Assembly: GCA_049976205.1 (NCBI GenBank)
Contig: JBMFIR010000023.1
Location: 1-23,764, forward strand
DNA from: WYEN01 sp049976205
GTDB taxonomy: Archaea > Thermoproteota > Thermoprotei_A > Sulfolobales > AG1
Direction: 5' to 3'
DNA length: 23,764 nucleotides
In this document: positions 6,868-12,671 of the stretch, piece after piece
How positions within the stretch are numbered: position 1 is the first letter of the stretch
Layout of the letters: every line of letters starts with the position of its first letter
The notes under the pieces: generated by a model
Told to the model about the DNA's origin: nothing
What the model saw: only the letters and a program-made list of their open reading frames with translations
The model's database searches: none
Program-made: the position numbers and the translations under genes

Positions 6868-8430
6868 ATGATCATTAATATAGGAACACTTCTCTTGGCT
6901 GATGCATTAAGTACCCTTAGAATGTTCATAGCCTACACAATTTCTTTGATTACTGCTCTGATCCTAGGGATCTCTATGGCTCGGAACAGATATCTAGAGA
7001 CTTTTATACTCCCGATACTAGATATTCTTCAATCAATACCTATACTAGGCTTCTTCCCAATTGCTCTAGTAGCATTCATAGCACTATTTCCAAGAACAGG
7101 TGTTGAAATAGCTGTTATCTTTCTACTAGTGACATCTCTGATCTGGAACATGATATTCGGTGTGTACTCAGCTGTTAAAAGTCTAGATCCTTCAATAAGC
7201 GATCTAGTGAAGTTATACAAGATCCCTATAACAACAAGGTTCTTCAGGATCTATACTCCACCAACTACGAAATCTATTGGAGCCAATAGTATTATTTCGT
7301 GGGCCGGGGGATGGTTTTTTATAACTTCCTCAGAGATCATAGCCGCTGGATCATCAGAATACAGGGTCTTAGGCATAGGTACAATTATAATGAATGCGTA
7401 TACAAGTAATGATTTAGCTACACTAGTCTCAGGCTTAGTTCTACTTATAGCTACTATATTAATGACTTATCTGATCTTGTGGAACCCTTTAGCAAAAGAT
7501 CTAGCAGGTCTAAACATACTATCCATAGACGTATTTTACTACAGAATCGTGAAACCTCTCGTCATCAAAACCTGGGATCTTATTGCCAGCTTATTTGAGT
7601 CTCTAGAGATCAAATTCAGATCCTTTGGAAAAAGGATCTCCGTGAGAGGCTCTAGAATACTATTATTTATATCAGTACTTATTCTCATAGTAGTATCAGT
7701 ATATTACGTAACGCCACCTGCAACACTAGTAACTAATTTAGGTCAGTTAAAACCTATTGCAGAATTAAGTTTCTATTACACAACACTAATAGAAATATTG
7801 TTAAGCCTCAGTAGAGTGGCTGGTGTTGTTTTAATAGGTTTTTTAATATCAACCTATTTAGCATATTTAACTTTTAAATCTTCGAGAGGTGAAGGTTTCT
7901 TAGATAAATATATTGTTTTTATTGGAGAGATCCTTGCCTCGATACCAGCAATATTGTGGTGGCCTATTCTATCTTTTGTAGCTTTAAAAGGTTTACTTGG
8001 TGTTTTTATTGTCTCATTAATTGTTTTTCTCCAAGGATCTCTTTGGTACACCTATTTTAATATATTGATATATGGTTTATCTAATCTTAAGAGAGAATAT
8101 ATTGAGCTATCTGATATCTATAATGTAAGAGGTCTCTTATTTATTAGAGCAATATTTATTCCTTCAATGCTTCCCTCAATTGCTTCTGGAGCACTTAGTT
8201 CTTGGGGTGGTGCTTGGAACTCCACTATAGTTGCTGAGTATATTGATCTTGGTGTATTAACAGTGAATCTAGGGGGTGTAGGAGCTTACTTAGATACGTT
8301 ATTTAATGAGAACAGAATTCTTGAGTTATCAATGACTATTATCATACTTTCTCTATTTATTGCCTTAGTTAACAAGACCGTGTGGAGAGTGATTTTTAAG
8401 AGATTAACTAGGAGATACATGGTGGAGTAG
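6868..8430 (+). CDS. ABC transporter permease with two fused membrane domains (nitrate/sulfonate/taurine type)
   Basis: The 520-residue protein contains two permease modules in tandem, so one chain can supply both membrane halves. The first module carries five or six hydrophobic helices and an ATPase-docking EAA-like loop near residues 110-150 (DLVKLYKIPITTRFFRIYTPP followed by GANSIISWAGGWFF). A linker near 230-265 leads to the second module with its own helices and loop (ELSDIYNVRGLLFIRAIFIPS, then SGALSSWGGAWNSTIVAEYI near 435-455). The SxxGGxW signature after each loop resembles SsuC/TauC-type permeases. No substrate-binding protein gene lies beside it and the substrate is unknown. The ATG follows a good TATA box. 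The stop is two bases before the ATPase start, indicating coupled translation. Confidence 0.88.
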   Translation: MIINIGTLLLADALSTLRMFIAYTISLITALILGISMARNRYLETFILPILDILQSIPILGFFPIALVAFIALFPRTGVEIAVIFLLVTSLIWNMIFGVYSAVKSLDPSISDLVKLYKIPITTRFFRIYTPPTTKSIGANSIISWAGGWFFITSSEIIAAGSSEYRVLGIGTIIMNAYTSNDLATLVSGLVLLIATILMTYLILWNPLAKDLAGLNILSIDVFYYRIVKPLVIKTWDLIASLFESLEIKFRSFGKRISVRGSRILLFISVLILIVVSVYYVTPPATLVTNLGQLKPIAELSFYYTTLIEILLSLSRVAGVVLIGFLISTYLAYLTFKSSRGEGFLDKYIVFIGEILASIPAILWWPILSFVALKGLLGVFIVSLIVFLQGSLWYTYFNILIYGLSNLKREYIELSDIYNVRGLLFIRAIFIPSMLPSIASGALSSWGGAWNSTIVAEYIDLGVLTVNLGGVGAYLDTLFNENRILELSMTIIILSLFIALVNKTVWRVIFKRLTRRYMVE

Positions 8431-8432
8431 TA

Positions 8433-9170
8433 TTGAAGAATGTTGTAGTTAGCCTCAGAGATATTGAGAAATACTATGGAGGGAAAGGAAAAAAAGTTAA
8501 GGTTCTAGATAAGATATCACTTGATGTATGCGAGGATTTCACAACTATACTAGGTCCTTCGGGGTCTGGTAAAACAACTCTTCTCAAGATAATAGCTGGG
8601 GTTGAGAAACCTGATTCAGGATCAGTGATTTTCAACAAACCTAATCTCAGAATAGGATTCGTATTTCAATTCCCTACGCTCCTCCCGTGGCAGACGGTTC
8701 TCGAGAATGTTACCTTACCACTCAGAGCCAACGGCTTATCTAAAGAAGAGGCTGAGGAGAGAGCTAGGAAGTATCTTGGTTTAGTAGGTTTATTAGAATT
8801 CGAGAAATTCTATCCCCATGAATTGAGTGGCGGTATGAGACAGAGAGTTAATATTGCTAGAGCACTTGCTATTGAACCGGATATACTACTTCTCGATGAA
8901 CCATTTTCTCATCTAGATCCATTAACAGCTGAGAGTCTCAGATCAGAGATCCTGGATATATGGATCTCCGGAAGCACGCCTGTTAGATCTATTATATTAG
9001 TCACTCATAATGTTGATGAGGCAATATTAATGAGTGACAGAATCGTTATCTTGTCTCCCAGACCTGCAAAAGTGAAGAAGATCATTGAAATAAGTCTCCC
9101 AAGACCTAGAGACAGAAGATCTAAAGAGTTTCAGAGCCTAGAGGATCTTGTTTACGAATACGTTAGTTAA
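8433..9170 (+). CDS. ABC transporter ATP-binding protein (nitrate/sulfonate/taurine type)
   Basis: This 245-residue ATPase powers the adjoining permease. All motifs are intact: Walker A GPSGSGKT at 41-48, Q-loop Gln79, signature LSGGMRQR at 131-138, Walker B ILLLDEP at 151-157, D-loop SHLD and the switch His192. The protein stops soon after the core fold, without the C-terminal AAA-associated domain found in some archaeal relatives; that domain appears as the separate divergent gene upstream. The start is a TTG two bases after the permease stop, with GGTGGAG in the permease's last codons as ribosome-binding site. It ends just before a convergent zinc-finger gene. Confidence 0.93.
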   Translation: MKNVVVSLRDIEKYYGGKGKKVKVLDKISLDVCEDFTTILGPSGSGKTTLLKIIAGVEKPDSGSVIFNKPNLRIGFVFQFPTLLPWQTVLENVTLPLRANGLSKEEAEERARKYLGLVGLLEFEKFYPHELSGGMRQRVNIARALAIEPDILLLDEPFSHLDPLTAESLRSEILDIWISGSTPVRSIILVTHNVDEAILMSDRIVILSPRPAKVKKIIEISLPRPRDRRSKEFQSLEDLVYEYVS

Positions 9171-9188
9171 TTAATTATTCTTTTAGTA

Positions 9189-9527
9189 TCACCAATATTC
9201 TTCTAATAATTTCTTTAATTCAATAATATAAAGATCCGATAGATCCCCAAGATGAATTCTCCTCATATGAAGATAAAGTCCTTTTCTAGAGGAAAATTTT
9301 TTTCCACATAATCTACATATATACTCTATAGACCCCGAATCATTTTTTATCTTAGTGACAACGGTGCCGGCTATGTTTTCAAAAACTATTGTTCCAAGAT
9401 CAATTATAGAGGGAGGTAAAATACTTCTGAGCTCTTCTCTATAATTAGTTTGGAACCCCACAATATATCTAGTTAATAGCGTGGTTATCTTATTAACAAT
9501 ATCTCTGTTTAGAGGAATTGAATTCAT
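9189..9527 (-). CDS. small protein with one C2H2 zinc finger
   Basis: The protein has a helical N-terminal half and a single classical zinc finger near the C-terminus: C-x2-C-x12-H-x4-H, with Cys71, Cys74, His87 and His92, counted from the ATG at 9527. The finger has the usual aromatic/leucine spacing (KKFSSRKGLYLHMRRIH). Single-finger C2H2 proteins occur in crenarchaea and their viruses, and DNA or RNA binding is likely; the target is unknown. A TTG directly before the ATG would add one residue. No Shine-Dalgarno sequence is seen, so translation may be leaderless. It converges with the ABC ATPase gene and diverges from the AIR-synthase-related gene. Confidence 0.75.
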   Translation of the reverse strand: MNSIPLNRDIVNKITTLLTRYIVGFQTNYREELRSILPPSIIDLGTIVFENIAGTVVTKIKNDSGSIEYICRLCGKKFSSRKGLYLHMRRIHLGDLSDLYIIELKKLLEEYW

Positions 9528-9615
9528 CAATAAATTAATTCGCTACATAGGTAATTAATCACATCTCTTGAATAGATTATATTGAGTATAAGTCTATCTA
9601 AATTAGGAGTACTGT

Positions 9616-10962
9616 ATGAGTGATTTAGAAGGGATCGTGAGAGTAGGTTTAGAGAGAGGATTAAGTAGTAAAGAGATTAGTAATAAATTATGTGAGGATT
9701 TATTATTCTACAAGAAATTAACTAGAGAAAAATGTGAGAAAATAAGTGAGGTAATTCTAGAAGAGGTATCGAATAGTTTAAAAACATGCTTATCTAGTAA
9801 TAAAGAGTTTTTCTGTGTAGAGGGCTCAGGCGTTTCAGCAGGTTTAATGGGTGTTGGTTCAAGAGGTTTCGGAGACTTCTTCTTCCACAGATTACTGACG
9901 CAAATTAACCCAATAGATGTCGAGGGAACAGCTGTGGAATTAGATGATGCTGGGTGGTTAAGGATCGGAGATAAGTGGATTATAGTCGCTGTCGATGGTA
10001 TTCATAGTAGATTAGCGTATTTTCCGCTACTAGCAGGTTTTCACGCTGCGAGAGCGGCAGCTAGAGATGTTTTTGTTAAGGGAGGGGTTGTCAGAGGTTT
10101 TCTCGTGGATCTTAGATTAGCGGATGATGGCGATATCGAGTATTTATTTGAGCTTGAGGCTGGCGTAGCTACAGTCTCTAAATTCTTAGATGCTCCTATA
10201 CTAGGGGGATCTACTCTTAGAGTAGGTGGAGACATGGTTATTGGAAGAAGACTTGTAGCCACGGTATTTGCTGTGGGTGTGAGTAGTATCAGACCTAAGT
10301 CTAGGAGAGGATTTAGAGTAGGGGATAAACTTATTATGACTGAGGGAATTGGTGGAGGAACAATTGCTACAACAGCTATTTTTAGTGGCAGAGTAGATGT
10401 TGCGTTAAAGACTATTAATTTCAAGACACTTTCGCTACTTAAGAAACTTATTGAGAGTAGATATATTGATTACGTGAATTCATTATTTGATGTTACAAAC
10501 GGAGGATTAAGAGGCGATTTGAATGAGATATCACGTATCAATAAGATAGGCTTCTATGTTAGCTATAGCAATATCGAGAAAGTCATAGATCCTGATGTAC
10601 TTAGAATGCTAAAAGATCTGAGCATAGATCCTCTCGGATTGTCACTCGATAGTATTGTTCTCTCTACAGATCCTCACCAGGCAGATAATTTACTTAGTTT
10701 CATAAGAGGTCTTGGATTAAAAGCAGAGATTATAGGAGAAGTAATTGATAAACCAGAGGTATTAATAGAGTACGAGGGATCTAGAGTAGCCAGATTAGAG
10801 CCTAAATACAGAGAGTCTGCTTACACGAGAATAAAGAAGTTTGTTGGTGAAGAAGCTCCCGAGAACTTAGAAGAAGTAGTCTCAAAGGTTGAAAGAAGTT
10901 TTAATAGAGCTATTAAATTAAGAGATGAATTATATAGCTATGCTCTTAAGAGAACTTTCTAA
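9616..10962 (+). CDS. AIR synthase-related protein (PurM/HypE/SelD superfamily)
   Basis: The 448-residue protein has the two-domain ATP-binding architecture of the PurM superfamily. The N-terminal domain includes a glycine-rich segment, the acidic AVELDDAGW motif and the core IVAVDGIHSRL, ARAAARDVFVKGG near residues 125-155, then GGSTLRVG. The C-terminal domain includes GDKLIMTEGIGGG, FDVTNGGLRGDLNEI and the closing GEV strand. About 65 N-terminal helical residues precede the core, and a charged helical tail follows it. Members make AIR in purine synthesis, selenophosphate, or mature hydrogenases. This divergent archaeal branch is functionally unassigned, and no hydrogenase or purine genes lie nearby. 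ATG start with GGAG six bases upstream. Its stop overlaps the convergent methylase stop by four bases. Confidence 0.8.
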   Translation: MSDLEGIVRVGLERGLSSKEISNKLCEDLLFYKKLTREKCEKISEVILEEVSNSLKTCLSSNKEFFCVEGSGVSAGLMGVGSRGFGDFFFHRLLTQINPIDVEGTAVELDDAGWLRIGDKWIIVAVDGIHSRLAYFPLLAGFHAARAAARDVFVKGGVVRGFLVDLRLADDGDIEYLFELEAGVATVSKFLDAPILGGSTLRVGGDMVIGRRLVATVFAVGVSSIRPKSRRGFRVGDKLIMTEGIGGGTIATTAIFSGRVDVALKTINFKTLSLLKKLIESRYIDYVNSLFDVTNGGLRGDLNEISRINKIGFYVSYSNIEKVIDPDVLRMLKDLSIDPLGLSLDSIVLSTDPHQADNLLSFIRGLGLKAEIIGEVIDKPEVLIEYEGSRVARLEPKYRESAYTRIKKFVGEEAPENLEEVVSKVERSFNRAIKLRDELYSYALKRTF

Positions 10963-11612
10963 AAAACTCTTCTAAAGTATACTACAGCTACTTTAAATCT
11001 ATATACTCTTCTTCTGTGTGTCTCGAAAATAGCTGGTATCTCCATATCATATATGCCCAATATATTCATCTCGAAACTTCTTCTACGAGCTCTTTCATAT
11101 ATTAATTTCATAGATCTCTTGTTGTACTTGTGTATTGAGTAGATGGTTCTTCTAGATATATCAAATGCTCTCTCTAAGAACAATAGATCATATCCTCTTC
11201 TATACACTCCAAAAGGAGGATTCATAATTGTTGTATCTACTTTAACAGGGATCTCATAATTAATATCCCAACAAACAACGTCTACCACATGATCCATTTT
11301 TAGTTCTCTAGATAAAATATTTACAGTCTCTAGATCGCCACATGAGATATCTAGGCACAAAACTCTCTCTGCACCAACATATGCTGAGGCCATACTTATT
11401 CTACCTGTTCCGCAACCTAGATCTGCGATAAAGCGATTCTTAATATCATCTCTCAAATAAGCCTCTGTAATAATTTCTGCGACAAGCCACGAGGGTGTGA
11501 TGTACTGCTCGTATTTTTTAAGAGGTCTCTTGAATCCTGGGATTCTCTGGATAAATATCTCGAGACTTTTCTTATCAAAAAATTCTCTATGAGAAATATT
11601 TCTCTTCCTCAA
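10959..11612 (-). CDS. METTL5-like N6-adenine rRNA methyltransferase
   Basis: This 217-residue SAM-dependent methylase resembles human METTL5, which makes m6A in the 18S rRNA decoding region. It shares the N-terminal KYEQYITP (EQYxTP-type) motif at 33-40, SAM motif DLGCGTG at 64-70, the acidic LDIS near 87-90, catalytic NPPF at 131-134 with IMNPPFG context, and the SIHK segment after it. The eukaryotic enzyme needs TRMT112; no partner gene is seen here. The target is presumably 16S rRNA (inference). The start is a TTG at 11612, as no in-frame ATG precedes it. It is last in a three-gene minus-strand run, 31 bases after rpoL. COG2263 is the likely family. Confidence 0.87.
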   Translation of the reverse strand: MRKRNISHREFFDKKSLEIFIQRIPGFKRPLKKYEQYITPSWLVAEIITEAYLRDDIKNRFIADLGCGTGRISMASAYVGAERVLCLDISCGDLETVNILSRELKMDHVVDVVCWDINYEIPVKVDTTIMNPPFGVYRRGYDLLFLERAFDISRRTIYSIHKYNKRSMKLIYERARRRSFEMNILGIYDMEIPAIFETHRRRVYRFKVAVVYFRRVF

Positions 11613-11643
11613 TTACATATCTCTGAATTATTTACTGAGTTAT

Positions 11644-11961
11644 CTAAGATCCTTGCTCGGGCAAAAGCTTATCTAGAATATCTCTTAAAGCAATAACTTT
11701 CTCCTTAGCCTCTCTTAAGATCTCAACCAATATATCTATAGGCTTCACTTGGCCATCAGTCAAAATAACTATTTTAGGATTCGAAACAAGAGGATGATCG
11801 ATCATGTAAGCAGAGTAAGTGACATGCGGTTTCTTAATAGCCATCTTAGCTATTAGATTAGGTAGTGTGTGTTGATCTCCTCCCTCTAGATAGAATATTA
11901 GCTCTTTATCACTTATTTTCTCGATACGTATCTTAGGTAGAGGACTGTAGCTCAGGCTCAT
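11644..11961 (-). CDS. rpo11: DNA-directed RNA polymerase subunit Rpo11 (subunit L)
   Basis: This 105-residue protein is the small Rpo11/L subunit that pairs with Rpo3 in the assembly platform of archaeal RNA polymerase (counterpart of eukaryotic RPB11). Recognisable features are the GGDQHTLPNLIAKMAI motif in the first third (the hallmark glycine/His-Thr-Leu-Asn pattern), the YSAYMIDHPLVSNPKIVILTDG strand region and the C-terminal amphipathic helix. Length is at the upper end of the family. It lies 22 bases after the 82-aa gene and 31 bases before the METTL5-like gene, so the three are probably one operon. Confidence 0.95.
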   Translation of the reverse strand: MSLSYSPLPKIRIEKISDKELIFYLEGGDQHTLPNLIAKMAIKKPHVTYSAYMIDHPLVSNPKIVILTDGQVKPIDILVEILREAKEKVIALRDILDKLLPEQGS

Positions 11962-11983
11962 TATAGTCTCAACTCTCTATATT

Positions 11984-12232
11984 CTACATATTTTGTTTTT
12001 GAATAAAGCTTATTATTTTATCTAGTATCTTTTTACTCATTAACTCATCTAATTTCTTAAATTTCTCTCTGTCTATGAGACCTATTTTGTTTCTCTCTAA
12101 AAAATCTCTTAAAAAATCCTGATCTATCTTAATATCTTCATCAAGTATGATATATTTTACCTCTCTAAATATATCCTCTCTAGAGAATCTCTCAAGTGCT
12201 TTTTTGGGATCTCTTGATCTAATCATACTCAT
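11984..12232 (-). CDS. unknown 82-aa charged helical protein, first gene of the rpo11 operon
   Basis: I do not recognise this gene. The protein from ATG 12232 is 82 residues, rich in Lys, Asp, Glu and Ile, and predicted mostly helical, without cysteines or membrane spans. The frame stays open upstream to an ATG at 12299-12301, but that extension is rejected: a TATA box TTTTTATAAT at 12261-12270 predicts transcription from about 12240, leaving a leader of about eight bases before 12232. The extension would also be hydrophobic (NNLFIFIIF), unlike the rest. Being first in the rpo11 operon suggests a conserved role in transcription or translation, but this is inference only. Confidence 0.65.
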   Translation of the reverse strand: MSMIRSRDPKKALERFSREDIFREVKYIILDEDIKIDQDFLRDFLERNKIGLIDREKFKKLDELMSKKILDKIISFIQKQNM

Positions 12233-12260
12233 ATGCTCAATTCCGCTATCTCCTCTAAAT

Positions 12261-12270
12261 ATTATAAAAA
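12261..12270 (-). promoter_or_regulatory. TATA box of the rpo11 operon
   Basis: TTTTTATAAT on the minus strand is centred about 34 bases upstream of the ATG at 12232. It fits a nearly leaderless transcript and decides the start of the 82-aa gene. Confidence 0.55.
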
Positions 12271-12352
12271 TAAATAAATTGTTTCTAGAATATACATACA
12301 TGATCCTACTCTCACTCTTAATCTTCCGAGACCTCCTAACGCATTACTCAAT

Positions 12353-12365
12353 AATATTTATTTTC
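12353..12365 (+). promoter_or_regulatory. TATA box of the Lrp-like domain gene
   Basis: An AATATTTATTTTC stretch is centred about 31 bases before ATG 12390. It predicts a nearly leaderless transcript and rules out starts further upstream. Confidence 0.5.
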
Positions 12366-12389
12366 TATGAAACAATATATAGTCGGGTA

Positions 12390-12641
12390 ATGAATATGGT
12401 TCAGAAAGCAATTGTTTTAATTAATATTGAGATTGGTAGTGAAGAAGAAATAATGAGTCAATTAGCAAAAATTCCTAACGTTAAGGAGACATATCTTGTT
12501 TATGGAGTATATGATTTAGTTGCTGTTGTTGAAGCTCAAACACAAGATGAATTAAGAGAATTAGTTGTTAAACATATACGAAGGCTTCCTAAGGTTAGAT
12601 CCACAACAACAATGATGGTTATTGAGGAACATAAGAAATAA
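12390..12641 (+). CDS. stand-alone Lrp/AsnC ligand-binding (RAM) domain protein
   Basis: The 83-residue protein is a complete alpha-beta RAM/AsnC ligand-binding domain without a helix-turn-helix. It has the opening strand KAIVLINIEIG, a helix EEEIMSQLAKIPNVKETYLVYG, the strand YDLVAVVEAQ, the helix DELRELVVKHIRRLP and the final strand TTTMMVIEE. Such proteins form dimers or octamers, bind amino acids and may modulate full-length Lrp proteins. The frame is open far upstream (from 12147) but that part is antisense to the 82-aa gene and not domain-like. The start at 12390 fits the TATA box; ATG 12396 is an alternative two codons later. It is a single gene ending before the convergent polB1. Confidence 0.88.
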   Translation: MNMVQKAIVLINIEIGSEEEIMSQLAKIPNVKETYLVYGVYDLVAVVEAQTQDELRELVVKHIRRLPKVRSTTTMMVIEEHKK

Positions 12642-12645
12642 TAGG

Positions 12646-12651
12646 TTTTTT
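12646..12651 (+). terminator. T-run terminator after the Lrp-like gene
   Basis: Six Ts follow four bases after the stop, as in archaeal intrinsic termination. It lies between convergent genes. Confidence 0.35.
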
Positions 12652-12671
12652 AATATATGGATAAATCACAA

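Noticed and set aside
10041..10424. Long minus-strand frame inside the AIR-synthase-related gene
   Set aside because: Low-complexity Pro/Ser/Thr-rich composition typical of an antisense shadow of a real gene.
12233..12301. N-terminal extension of the 82-aa protein
   Set aside because: It covers the TATA box and would be mostly upstream of the expected transcription start.
12147..12389. Upstream extension of the Lrp-like gene
   Set aside because: It is antisense to the 82-aa gene, hydrophobic without domain features, and lies upstream of the predicted transcription start.
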